Of a stretch of DNA of 40,166 nt, positions 8,995-16,870 are shown piece by piece. This DNA comes from JAEUMD01 sp050250815 (GTDB lineage Bacteria > Pseudomonadota > Alphaproteobacteria > Rhizobiales > Hyphomicrobiaceae): NCBI GenBank assembly GCA_050250815.1, contig JBFWNY010000032.1, positions 1 through 40,166 on the forward strand, written 5' to 3'. Below the pieces are notes generated by a model. That model had not been told where the DNA came from. It did no database searches and worked only from the letters and a program-made list of their open reading frames with translations. The translations under genes were made by a program, and so were the position numbers. How positions within the stretch are numbered: position 1 is the stretch's first letter; the number at the start of each line of letters is the position of its first letter.

Positions 8995-9137
8995 CGGATG
9001 CCCCGTTGCGCGGCGCGCGGCAGTCTGTTGCCGGCCTGTCGACAGCCCCTATACTCCGCCGGCTCTGGAGCGGCCATCGGCAACCGCCGCCCCTGCGGCC
9101 AGACAACGTGCTGTCCGACAGCGCAGGAGAAATTCGC

Positions 9138-9839
9138 ATGAAGATGACGTGGCTCGGCCACTCCGCTTTCCGGCTCGACGTGGGCCGCAGCGTTGTGCTG
9201 ATCGATCCCTTTCTCACCGGCAACGCCACCTTCGAGCGCTCGGGACTTGCGCTTTCGGACGCCATCGCCGGAACGACGCATGTCGTGCTGACGCACGGGC
9301 ATGGCGACCACGTCGGTGATACGGTTGCCATCGCGGCCAAGACCGGGGCCAAGGTCGTTACCAACTATGACTTATGCATGTGGCTCGCCAAACAGGGGGT
9401 CCAGAAGTTCGACCCGATGAACACCGGTGGTACGACCGACCAGGGCGATTTCGCCGTTACGCTGGTCCGGGCCGATCATTCCGCCGCCCTCGTCGAGCAG
9501 GATGTGGGCTTCCCGCTCGGCAGCGCCAACGGCGTCGTGCTGGCCCCGGTGAAGGGCCCACGCGTCCTGCATATGGGCGATACCGACATCTTTTCAGACA
9601 TGGCCCTCATCAACGAGCTGTGGCGGCCGGAGATCGGAATCGTGCCGATCGGCGACCGGTTCACCATGGGCGCGCGCACCGCGGCGCTGGCGTGCCGGCG
9701 GTTCTTCTCGTTCCGCACCGTCATTCCGTGCCACTACGGCACCTTCCCGATCATCGATGCGACGGCCGACGCGTTCGTCCGGGAGATGGCCGGGGGACCG
9801 GTTCTGGTGCCGCAGGCAGGCGTCGCCTTCGAGGTCTGA
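9138..9839 (+). CDS. UPF0173 metal-dependent hydrolase (metallo-beta-lactamase fold)
   Basis: A 233-residue cytoplasmic protein of the UPF0173 branch of the metallo-beta-lactamase fold. The zinc motif HGHGDH is at 53-58, followed by downstream ligands in ADHSA, MGDTDIF and HYGTFP. The substrate of this branch is not established. The ATG at 9138 is chosen because AGGAGA precedes it by about 7 nt and MKMTWLGHSAF is the normal family N-terminus; the frame is open upstream but not conserved. It lies between ruvX and gatC, an order common in alphaproteobacteria, with 172 bp before gatC. Confidence 0.92.
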   Translation: MKMTWLGHSAFRLDVGRSVVLIDPFLTGNATFERSGLALSDAIAGTTHVVLTHGHGDHVGDTVAIAAKTGAKVVTNYDLCMWLAKQGVQKFDPMNTGGTTDQGDFAVTLVRADHSAALVEQDVGFPLGSANGVVLAPVKGPRVLHMGDTDIFSDMALINELWRPEIGIVPIGDRFTMGARTAALACRRFFSFRTVIPCHYGTFPIIDATADAFVREMAGGPVLVPQAGVAFEV

Positions 9840-10011
9840 CAGGCCGGGCGCACCAGGCACCGCGCAGCGAGGCGTTGCGTCGGTCTCCGGTCGTGGTTAA
9901 GAGAGCAGGCGCGCCGCTCGGACGCCGGGCTGGAGCGGCGCAAGTGACGGCACGACCGCCGTTTTCCATGTTTTCAACCAGCAGAACGTCTGCAGCCCAC
10001 TGCGAGGAATA

Positions 10012-10299
10012 ATGCACGTCGACGAGACGACCGTCAGGCGCATCGCGCGGCTGGCGCGCATCAAGATCACCGACGCCGAGGCCAAGGGTCTGGAGGCCGA
10101 GCTGTCGGGGATTCTCGACTGGGTCGAGCAGCTGAAGCAGGTCGACACGGCCGATGTCGAGCCCATGACGCGCGTCGTCGCCCAGCAGTTGAAGCAGCGT
10201 TCCGACGTCGTCGACGATGGCGGCAAGGTGGACGACATCGTCCGCAATGCGCCGCTGTCCGAGGATGGCTTCTTCGTCGTGCCCAAGGTCGTGGAGTGA
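10012..10299 (+). CDS. gatC: Aspartyl/glutamyl-tRNA amidotransferase subunit C
   Basis: GatC (95 residues) is the small scaffold that wraps around GatA and holds the GatCAB complex, which converts Glu-tRNA(Gln) and/or Asp-tRNA(Asn) to the amidated forms. The family pattern is complete: TVRRIARLARIKITDAEA at the N-terminus, the central ILDWVEQLKQVDTADVEP segment with the MTRV turn, and a C-terminal VVDDGGKVDDIVRNAP followed by GFFVVPKVVE. GAGGAA lies 6 nt before the ATG. A short secreted-protein gene separates it from gatA. Confidence 0.96.
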   Translation: MHVDETTVRRIARLARIKITDAEAKGLEAELSGILDWVEQLKQVDTADVEPMTRVVAQQLKQRSDVVDDGGKVDDIVRNAPLSEDGFFVVPKVVE

Positions 10300-10319
10300 C
10301 ACCAAACCCGGAGTAAGAC

Positions 10320-10724
10320 ATGCGCCGCGCCATCTGCCTTTCGATGTTCGCCCTTGCCGCGCTCACCGCGACGGCACTCGCGGCGGAGAAGGCAGCCTTT
10401 ATTCAGGGTACGTTTTCCGCAGGTGACGGATGCGAGAAGCTGAAGGCGCTGGACAAGGGCGCCAAGCGTACAGCCGAAAGCGTACCCGAGGTCTTGACTG
10501 CGGACGGCTTCAAGGGCTTCTCGGGGCACTGCGACTTCACGAAGGTGTACGAGCACGAGGCGGGCAAGAGCTGGATCGGCCAGTTGTTCTGCCGCGACGG
10601 TGATACGATAAGCCCGCTGGTGACCGCGTTCGCGCTCGGCAAGGACGGCGCGATCATTGTCGGCGGTGGCGGCGAGGAGGGGCCGGAGGTGTTCCGGCGA
10701 TGCTCCGAGGGGGAGAAGAAGTAG
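10320..10724 (+). CDS. Small secreted protein of unknown function between gatC and gatA
   Basis: A 134-residue protein with a clear Sec signal peptide: basic MRR start, hydrophobic core and an ALAA cleavage site near residue 22. The mature ~112 residues contain three cysteines (in GDGCEKL, GHCDF and FRRCSE) and one in LFCRDGD, so two disulfides in the periplasm are possible. No domain is recognised. A GGAG ribosome site precedes the ATG by 6 nt. It starts 20 nt after gatC and ends 2 nt before the gatA GTG, so it is almost certainly co-transcribed with two tRNA amidotransferase subunits that work in the cytoplasm. I cannot suggest a function. Confidence 0.85.
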   Translation: MRRAICLSMFALAALTATALAAEKAAFIQGTFSAGDGCEKLKALDKGAKRTAESVPEVLTADGFKGFSGHCDFTKVYEHEAGKSWIGQLFCRDGDTISPLVTAFALGKDGAIIVGGGGEEGPEVFRRCSEGEKK

Positions 10725-10726
10725 TC

Positions 10727-12208
10727 GTGACCGATCTGACGAGACTGACGCTGGCCGAGGCGAAGGCGGGCCTGGCAGCTAAGGAGTTCACCGCAGTCGA
10801 GCTGACGAAGGCCCACATCGACGCCGTCGAGAAGGCCAATCCCAACCTCAACGCTTTTGTTCTTGCGACACCCGAGCACGCGCTGAAGCAGGCCTCCGCC
10901 GCCGATCAGCGGATCGCCAAGAAGAAGGCGAAGCCTCTCGACGGCCTGCCGCTGGGTATCAAGGACCTGTTCTGCACCGAAGGCGTGCGCACGACAGCCT
11001 GTTCGCGCATCCTCGACGACTTCACGCCGACCTACGAATCGACCGTCACCCACAATCTGTGGGAGGCCGGCGCGGTCATGCTGGGCAAGCTCAACAACGA
11101 TGAATTCGCCATGGGTTCGTCGAACGAGACGAGTGCCTTCGGGCCGGTCGTCAATCCGTGGCGCCGCAGAGGTTCGGACGCCAAGCTCGTGCCGGGCGGC
11201 TCGTCGGGCGGCTCGTCGGCGGCCGTCGCCGGCAGTCTGTGCCTTGCCGCCACTGCCACCGACACCGGCGGGTCCATTCGCCAGCCCGCCGCTCTCACAG
11301 GCACCGTCGGCATAAAGCCGACCTACGGGCGCTGCTCGCGCTGGGGCATCGTCGCATTCGCCTCGTCCCTCGATCAGGCAGGACCGATCGCCAAGACGGT
11401 CGAGGATGCGGCGATGATGCTGCAGGTGATGGCGAGCCACGACGCCAAGGATTCGACCTCCGTCGACGAGCCGGTCCCCGACTACGTCAAGTTGATGAAG
11501 AAGGGCGTCAAGGGGCTCAAGGTCGGCGTGCCCAAGGAGTACCGCGTCGAGGGCATGTCGGCAGAGATCGATGCGCTCTGGCAGCAGGGTATCGCGTGGC
11601 TGAAGGCGGCCGGCGCCAAGATCCACGAGATCTCGTTGCCGCACACCCGTTACGCGCTGCCCGCCTACTACATCGTTGCTCCGGCGGAGGCCTCCTCCAA
11701 CCTCGCCCGCTATGACGGCGTACGCTACGGCATGCGCGAGAAGGGCGCCGATCTCATCGACACGTACGAGCGTACGCGTGCCGCGGGGTTCGGCAAGGAG
11801 GTCAAGCGGCGCGTGCTGATTGGCACTTACGTTCTGTCGGCGGGCTACTACGACGCCTACTACCTCAAGGCACAGAAGGTGCGCACGCTCATCAAGCGCG
11901 ACTTCGATGAGGCATGGCAGAAGGTCGACGTGGTGCTGACGCCGACGACGCCGAGCCCGGCGTTCGCCTTCGGCGAAAAGTCCGGCGACCCCATCGCCAT
12001 GTATCTGGAGGACATCTTCACGGTGACCGTCAATATGGCGGGTCTGCCGGGTATCTCGGTCCCCGCGGGTCTGTCGGCCGAAGGCACGCCGCTCGGCCTC
12101 CAGCTCATTGGCCGCCCGTTCGACGAAGGCACACTGTTCCGCGCCGCCAAGGCAATCGAGGATGCGGCCGGGCGCTTCAGCCCCGGCAGCCGGTGGTGGC
12201 TTGGGTAG
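10727..12208 (+). CDS. gatA: Aspartyl/glutamyl-tRNA amidotransferase subunit A
   Basis: GatA is the amidase subunit of GatCAB; it releases ammonia from glutamine for transfer to the mischarged tRNA. The 493-residue product has the amidase-signature triad Lys79 (GIKDLF), Ser159 in the GGSSGGSS loop and Ser183 in DTGGSIRQPA. The C-terminal region ends with GLPGISVP and LGLQLIGRPF as in other GatA proteins. The start is GTG at 10727, with GGGGAGAA about 5-12 nt upstream inside the previous gene. gatB is not adjacent: it begins 4.7 kb further on. Confidence 0.97.
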   Translation: MTDLTRLTLAEAKAGLAAKEFTAVELTKAHIDAVEKANPNLNAFVLATPEHALKQASAADQRIAKKKAKPLDGLPLGIKDLFCTEGVRTTACSRILDDFTPTYESTVTHNLWEAGAVMLGKLNNDEFAMGSSNETSAFGPVVNPWRRRGSDAKLVPGGSSGGSSAAVAGSLCLAATATDTGGSIRQPAALTGTVGIKPTYGRCSRWGIVAFASSLDQAGPIAKTVEDAAMMLQVMASHDAKDSTSVDEPVPDYVKLMKKGVKGLKVGVPKEYRVEGMSAEIDALWQQGIAWLKAAGAKIHEISLPHTRYALPAYYIVAPAEASSNLARYDGVRYGMREKGADLIDTYERTRAAGFGKEVKRRVLIGTYVLSAGYYDAYYLKAQKVRTLIKRDFDEAWQKVDVVLTPTTPSPAFAFGEKSGDPIAMYLEDIFTVTVNMAGLPGISVPAGLSAEGTPLGLQLIGRPFDEGTLFRAAKAIEDAAGRFSPGSRWWLG

Positions 12209-12257
12209 AGGCAGCGGCGCATCCGAGCGCCTGGGCATGGACGAGGAAGGCTGTTCC

Positions 12258-12599
12258 ATGACGAGCGACGAGCGCGTGAGGAAGGCACCCAAGGACTGCT
12301 TCGACATGGCCGAGGTGCGCGCCGAGATCGACAGCATCGACAATGCGCTTGTCGATCTCATCGCTGAGCGCTTCGGCTACGTCGACCGCGCGTGGCAGAT
12401 CAAGCAGCACGGCCCGGAGGGGGCCGTCGTGCCGTGGCGCATCCAACAGGTCGTCGACCGTGTGCGGCAGCGGGCGGAGGCGCAGGGTGTCTCACCAGCG
12501 CTCGTCGAGGCGCTCTGGCGGCAGATGATTGGCTGGTTCATCCAATACGAGGAAGAGCGCCTGCGCCGCCACTTCGAGAGTGGCGGCGGCGAAGGCTGA
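12258..12599 (+). CDS. Chorismate mutase-like (AroQ/PchB type) protein
   Basis: A 113-residue all-helical protein of the AroQ class. The first helix carries RAEIDSIDNALVDLIAERF, the typical pattern of an Arg near the N-terminus followed by D-x-x-I/L...R. Further conserved elements are VDRAWQIK and RIQQVVDRVRQRAEAQGV. Members catalyse chorismate to prephenate, or act as isochorismate-pyruvate lyases (PchB); the sequence does not decide between these. The ATG at 12258 is preferred for its AGGAAGG site 8 nt upstream; ATG at 12237 is an alternative. It follows gatA by 49 nt and is probably in the same transcript. Confidence 0.85.
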   Translation: MTSDERVRKAPKDCFDMAEVRAEIDSIDNALVDLIAERFGYVDRAWQIKQHGPEGAVVPWRIQQVVDRVRQRAEAQGVSPALVEALWRQMIGWFIQYEEERLRRHFESGGGEG

Positions 12600-12651
12600 C
12601 CGGTCGCGGGGCGCCGCCCCAAACGAAGTAAGCGGTCATCATGGAGAGCCA

Positions 12652-12948
12652 ATGCCCACCCTCAAAGCCTTCGACCCGGCGACGCTGGCCCTTGTGGCGG
12701 CACTCAACCCCGCGGTGATCGTGGTGGGGTTCGTCATGGGCCTCAAGGCCGACCAGTGGCAGAAGCTGATCGTGGCGGCGCTGGCGGCATCGCTTGCCGG
12801 CTTCCTGCTGATCTATTTCGCGGTTCTGGTGGGTGCGGTCCACGCCAACAGCATAGGCGGCGAGGCGGGGATCGTTCTGCTCCAAGTCGTGTTCGGGCTG
12901 TTCTGGGCGACCGCGGGCTATCTGATGGCCAAGCGCCTGCGCCGCTGA
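12652..12948 (+). CDS. Small membrane protein, three transmembrane segments
   Basis: A 98-residue integral membrane protein of unknown function. Hydrophobic segments lie at about residues 12-30 (with NPAVIVVGFVMG), 38-60 and 70-92, and the C-terminus is basic (KRLRR). No catalytic motif is visible. The ATG at 12652 has GGAGAG about 4 nt upstream and opens just before the first segment; the frame is open upstream but overlaps the chorismate mutase gene. Part of the plus-strand series after gatA. Confidence 0.8.
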   Translation: MPTLKAFDPATLALVAALNPAVIVVGFVMGLKADQWQKLIVAALAASLAGFLLIYFAVLVGAVHANSIGGEAGIVLLQVVFGLFWATAGYLMAKRLRR

Positions 12949-13068
12949 GGGGCCCCGACCGGTGGCCTGCGACAGCGCGCGCCGCGACACGAAGCCCGGT
13001 TGCGGGTGGCAGCAAACCCGACCATCTGTGCAGCCGGAATGCGGTTGGATCTCAGACAACGGGCGGCC

Positions 13069-13584
13069 ATGGACATCCTCAACGACATTATGCGCGGTGG
13101 CCTGTCGGGCAAGCTCCCCTACATCCTGGTCTTCGTGGTTCTCGCAGTCCTGGCCTGGCGGATGCTGGGCCCGGCGGGCGCCGCGGCTGGCGAGGTGATG
13201 AGCCCCGCAGAGGCACACGAGAAGGCGTCCAAAGGCGAGATTGTGCTGGTCGACGTGCGCACGCCGGAAGAATGGAAGCAGACCGGCGTGCCAGCGTCCG
13301 CCCACGCCATCACCATGCACCAGAAGGGCCCCGAGTTCGTTAGCCAGCTCGACGCGGCGCTGGGCGGTGACCGCTCGAAGCCGCTGGCCGTGATCTGCCG
13401 TACCGGCAACCGCACAGGCTCGCTGATCGGGCCGCTCGAGCAGGCCGGCTACAAGCGCGTCATCAACGTTGCCGAGGGTATGGCCGGCGGCCGGTATGGG
13501 CCGGGCTGGAAGAAGACGGGCCTTCCCATTCGTCCCTGGTCACCCGGTGCGACGCGGCCGAGCGAGGTCGCGACCCAGCGCTGA
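13069..13584 (+). CDS. Membrane-anchored rhodanese-like protein
   Basis: A 171-residue protein with an N-terminal membrane anchor (about 17-33) followed by a rhodanese domain: VDVRTPEEW (61-69) and the active-site loop CRTGNR with Cys110, then ANRT-type helix and NVAEGMAGG near the end. The catalytic Cys is present, so sulfur transfer is possible, with the domain probably in the periplasm. The start is uncertain: ATG at 13069 opens near the anchor, ATG at 13039 or the codon at 13000 would add 10-23 residues, and none has a strong ribosome site. The tail after ~150 is Pro-rich. It ends convergent with a DUF1353 lipoprotein gene. Confidence 0.87.
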   Translation: MDILNDIMRGGLSGKLPYILVFVVLAVLAWRMLGPAGAAAGEVMSPAEAHEKASKGEIVLVDVRTPEEWKQTGVPASAHAITMHQKGPEFVSQLDAALGGDRSKPLAVICRTGNRTGSLIGPLEQAGYKRVINVAEGMAGGRYGPGWKKTGLPIRPWSPGATRPSEVATQR

Positions 13585-13607
13585 GACGTCAGCGCCGGTC
13601 ATCGCGG

Positions 13608-14246
13608 CTACTTGATCTTGATGGTGATGGTGGGCATGGGCGGCGTGCTCCCGTCGGCCGAGCGTTCCCCCAGCGAGCGCGTGGCGCCCGGCGCGGGGGT
13701 CCGCTGCATAGCGGCACCAGGGGCGTTGCACTTGCCGTTGTCCCAGTAGTCCTGCGCGGTCTTGGAGCGCACCGCCTCGTACATCGAATAGTGCACGAGC
13801 TTGTTGGGCCCGCCGAAGTCGGGCTTCTCCATCAGCGTCTTGATCGCCTCGGACATGACATTGGCCGCATCGTCGAGCGTCCAGGTTTCGTATCCCTTGA
13901 GCTTGCACTGCTTCATCACGAACAGCCAGTCGTGGATGATGTAGGCGGGCGCATATCCCCACGGCGAGTAGGCCTTTATGGCGCGCAGCGCGAGCGGGAT
14001 GGTGCCGCCGTCGGTGTACATGGTCTGCGGCTGGATGGAGGTGCCGTCGGAGCGCGTGAACACCAGCGGGTCGGCGGGGTCTGGCGAGAACAGGAACGTG
14101 TCCTGGCTCAGCCAGCGGATCTGCAGGGTGCCCTTCAGCGTGCCCGTCTTGGTCTGGTCGTAGTGCCAGCCCCAGAGCCGGTCGAGGCAACCGCCCAGTC
14201 CGACGGCGGCCAAGGCGATTACTACAACTCCCCACTTCGCGCGCAT
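13608..14246 (-). CDS. DUF1353 lipoprotein
   Basis: A 212-residue predicted lipoprotein: signal peptide with lipobox VGLGGC (Cys20), then a DUF1353 domain marked by TDGGTIP (78-84) and the helix ending in HDWL (105-108). DUF1353 has no established function; it occurs in phage structural proteins and in bacterial envelope proteins. The last ~35 residues are low-complexity. A very good ribosome site, GGGAGGAA, precedes the ATG by 3-4 nt. A second, larger DUF1353 protein is encoded at 19747-20670. Domain call is by motif only. Confidence 0.85.
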   Translation of the reverse strand: MRAKWGVVVIALAAVGLGGCLDRLWGWHYDQTKTGTLKGTLQIRWLSQDTFLFSPDPADPLVFTRSDGTSIQPQTMYTDGGTIPLALRAIKAYSPWGYAPAYIIHDWLFVMKQCKLKGYETWTLDDAANVMSEAIKTLMEKPDFGGPNKLVHYSMYEAVRSKTAQDYWDNGKCNAPGAAMQRTPAPGATRSLGERSADGSTPPMPTITIKIK

Positions 14247-14432
14247 TTATTCCTCCCACGTGCTGACTACGGACGGTGTAGCCGTCCCATCCGGGCTATT
14301 TCACGACAGCCCCGCCAGTAAAGGCCCCCGTCCGGCAGCTGACGAAAGATTTCGACCTGTTTCGGCCGGAACAGCGTGCCGGGCCGACCTCCCGTAATTC
14401 TGATCCTACGAGATCACTGGAGGTCACCCGCT

Positions 14433-15323
14433 ATGTCGTCGAACGTCGCAGCTCTGAACGCCCCCGCTACTCCGGCGGCGTCCACCTACATCATCAAGGG
14501 CGGCAAGGTTGGCGTGCTCCTCATTCACGGCCTGTGCGGCACACCCGCCGAGGTCCGCTACGTTGCCATGGGCCTTGCCCGCGCCGGTTACACCGTGCAC
14601 TGCCCGACGCTGGCCGGTCACGGCGGCAACCGCGGCGAGGACACGCAGACGGGCTGGAAGGACTGGCTGCGCAGCGCGGAAGAGGCGCTCGACGTCCTCC
14701 GCCAGAGCTGCGACACGGTCATCGTGGGCGGCCTGTGCGCCGGCTCGCTGATCGGCCTGCATCTGGCCGCCAACCATCCCGAGAAGGTGCAGGCGGTGGC
14801 CCTGTTCTCGCCGACCTTCCGCATCAACGGCTGGGCGATGCCCTGGTACACCAAGCTGTTCTCGCTGGTGCGCTTCAAGGCGGTCGCCAAGCTGATGCAC
14901 TTCCCCGATGCGCCGTCGCTGGGCATCAAGTGCCCGCGCGTCCGCGAGTTCGTGCGCACGGCGATCTCTAGCTCCGAGGGTTCGGAGATGGGCACCTGCG
15001 GCACGCCGGCGTCCATGGTTCTGGAGCACCGCTGGCTGGCGAAGGCTGCCAAGGCGGTCATGAAGAAGGTCAAGCAGCCGACCCTGGTCGTGCATTCGCG
15101 TGAGGACGACTACGCCGCGCTCGACAACGCGACGTTCGTGCAGCGCGAGATGACGGGTGAGGTCGAGATGGTGGTGCTGGACGACAGCTATCACATGGTG
15201 ACGCTCGACAAGCAGCGCCATGTTGTGGTGGAGCGGACGGCCTCCTTCATCGCCCGCACGGTCGATGCGATCGGCTCGGCTCTTTCGCCCTCGCGCATCG
15301 CCTCGTTCGCCGGTGCGGCCTGA
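14433..15323 (+). CDS. Alpha/beta hydrolase with Cys at the nucleophile position
   Basis: A 296-residue alpha/beta hydrolase of the carboxylesterase/monoacylglycerol-lipase-like type. LLIHGLCGTPAE (29-40) is the oxyanion-hole HG region. The nucleophile elbow reads G100-L-C102-A-G104 instead of G-x-S-x-G, so the predicted nucleophile is Cys, as in dienelactone hydrolases. The acid is in HSREDDYA (Asp225/226) and the base is His254 in DSYHMVTLD. It lacks a signal peptide. GGAGGT lies 9 nt before the ATG at 14433. Substrate unknown. A strong hairpin just downstream is a likely terminator. Confidence 0.9.
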   Translation: MSSNVAALNAPATPAASTYIIKGGKVGVLLIHGLCGTPAEVRYVAMGLARAGYTVHCPTLAGHGGNRGEDTQTGWKDWLRSAEEALDVLRQSCDTVIVGGLCAGSLIGLHLAANHPEKVQAVALFSPTFRINGWAMPWYTKLFSLVRFKAVAKLMHFPDAPSLGIKCPRVREFVRTAISSSEGSEMGTCGTPASMVLEHRWLAKAAKAVMKKVKQPTLVVHSREDDYAALDNATFVQREMTGEVEMVVLDDSYHMVTLDKQRHVVVERTASFIARTVDAIGSALSPSRIASFAGAA

Positions 15324-15345
15324 GGCCCACGTTATCTGAGACATC

Positions 15346-15382
15346 GCTTAGCCGGTTGGCATCAGCTGCCGACCGGCTAAGC
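15346..15382 (+). terminator. Strong stem-loop after the alpha/beta hydrolase gene
   Basis: An inverted repeat with 16-bp arms (15346-15361 and 15367-15382; one T-G pair) around a 5-nt loop, TCAGC. The arms begin GCTTAGCCGG and end CCGGCTAAGC. It lies 22 nt after the hydrolase stop and 40 nt before the next gene. There is no clear T-run after it on the plus strand, so it may be a terminator of imperfect type or an mRNA-stabilising structure. Confidence 0.6.
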
Positions 15383-15422
15383 TTCGTCCGATTGAGCTCA
15401 TGCAGGCATCGGCGGCAGTGAC

Positions 15423-16769
15423 ATGACGACGAAATCCGGGAACGGACCGCTGTCCTTCTGGCAGGCGCGCATGGGGGCGATGCCGGAGGCTCCGCCGCTC
15501 ACCGGCGACAGGCGCTACGACGTCGCCATCATCGGGGGCGGCTATACCGGGCTGTCGGCTGCCTACCACCTGAAAGCCGCCGAGCCTGGGACGTCGGTTT
15601 GCGTGCTGGAGGCCGAGACAGCGGGATTCGGCGCCAGCGGCCGCAACGGCGGCTTCGTCATGACGCTGTTCGGCGCGTCAGCCGGCCTCATGAAGACGCT
15701 GCACGGCAAGGAGCGGGTGCGCGAGGCGCACCATTACATGGAGCGCTCCATCGACGCCCTGGAAGAGATGGTCAGGACGCACGGCATCGATTGCGACTTC
15801 CAGCGCGGCGGTTTCCTCAAGGTTGCGACCTCGCCTTCCTACGTGGGGCGGATCAAGGAGGAGATGGAGCTGTTCCAGTCGCTGGGTCTCGACGGCTTCG
15901 TCTGGCTCGAACGCGACGAGGTTCTCTCACGCGTGCACTCGCATGAGTTTCTGGGCGCGTGCCTGGAGCCGGGATGCGGACTGCTCGACCCGATGAAATG
16001 GCTGGCCGGTCTGCGCACGCTCGCCATGGATTCCGGTGCCGACGTCTTCGAGCGCTCACCCGTCGTGGAGGTGCGGCGCGAAGGCGGGCGCTACCACCTC
16101 AAGACGCTCCAGGGCACCGTCAGCGCGGACAAGATCGTCTACGCCACCAACGGCTATACTCACCTTATGCGTGGCATGCGGTCGAAGCAGCTGCCGGCCT
16201 TCGCCTACATTGTCGTCACCGAGCCTCTGTCGGCCGAGCAGCGCGCGTCGATCGGCTGGAATGGCGGCGAAGGCATCGAAGATGCTCGAAACTTCATGCA
16301 CTTCTACCGGTTGACGCCGGATGGACGCATTCTGGCTGGCGGTGGACCGGGCCTCGTGCCGTTCGCCGGAAACATGGACAACGATGCCTCCCCGCACGCG
16401 TGGGCACACCTGGAGCGCTTCATCACCCAGACGTTTCCCGGGCTCAAGGGCATCCGCATCTCCCACCGCTGGGGCGGAGCGTTCTCGGTGACCGCCGATT
16501 CGACACCGCAGGTAGGGACGTTGGACGGCGGCGGCGCCACGTTCTCCATCGGCTGCACGGGGCATGGCGTCGCCATGACCCATATGAACGGGCGTATCGT
16601 CGCCGATCTCGTTGCGGGTCGAAAGACAGACCTGACCGACTTGTGGTTCGTCAACCGGCGGGTCATGCCGCTGCCGCCTGAGCCGTTCAGATGGCTGGCG
16701 GCGCGCGCCGTGATGGCGGCGATGGCGCTCGACGACTACTGGGCGGGGCGCCGCAGCGCCGGGTCATAG
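15423..16769 (+). CDS. FAD-dependent oxidoreductase, DAO family (gamma-glutamylputrescine oxidase-like)
   Basis: A 448-residue flavoprotein. The dinucleotide-binding motif GGGYTG is at 38-43, preceded by YDVAII, and the FAD-contacting segment GFGASGRNGGF follows at about 70-80, as in gamma-glutamylputrescine oxidase (PuuB/OrdL-like) and related amine oxidases. The C-terminal HGVAMTHMNGRIVADLVAG is the second conserved FAD segment. Such enzymes oxidise secondary amines or amino acids with oxygen as acceptor; the substrate cannot be told from the sequence. No polyamine genes are adjacent. The ribosome site is weak. Confidence 0.9.
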   Translation: MTTKSGNGPLSFWQARMGAMPEAPPLTGDRRYDVAIIGGGYTGLSAAYHLKAAEPGTSVCVLEAETAGFGASGRNGGFVMTLFGASAGLMKTLHGKERVREAHHYMERSIDALEEMVRTHGIDCDFQRGGFLKVATSPSYVGRIKEEMELFQSLGLDGFVWLERDEVLSRVHSHEFLGACLEPGCGLLDPMKWLAGLRTLAMDSGADVFERSPVVEVRREGGRYHLKTLQGTVSADKIVYATNGYTHLMRGMRSKQLPAFAYIVVTEPLSAEQRASIGWNGGEGIEDARNFMHFYRLTPDGRILAGGGPGLVPFAGNMDNDASPHAWAHLERFITQTFPGLKGIRISHRWGGAFSVTADSTPQVGTLDGGGATFSIGCTGHGVAMTHMNGRIVADLVAGRKTDLTDLWFVNRRVMPLPPEPFRWLAARAVMAAMALDDYWAGRRSAGS

Positions 16770-16870
16770 TGTCGGGCCTTCCCCGCACCGCCTGGTGCAC
16801 GGCTTGACCCGGGCACGGGTGGGCCCTACCAGAGCCTCTGACGCGACGACAGAGGCGGAACAACCACACC

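Noticed and set aside
10403..12361. 652-codon open frame antisense to gatA
   Set aside because: It is the mirror frame of a conserved gene in high-GC DNA; composition is that of an antisense shadow and no domain is visible.
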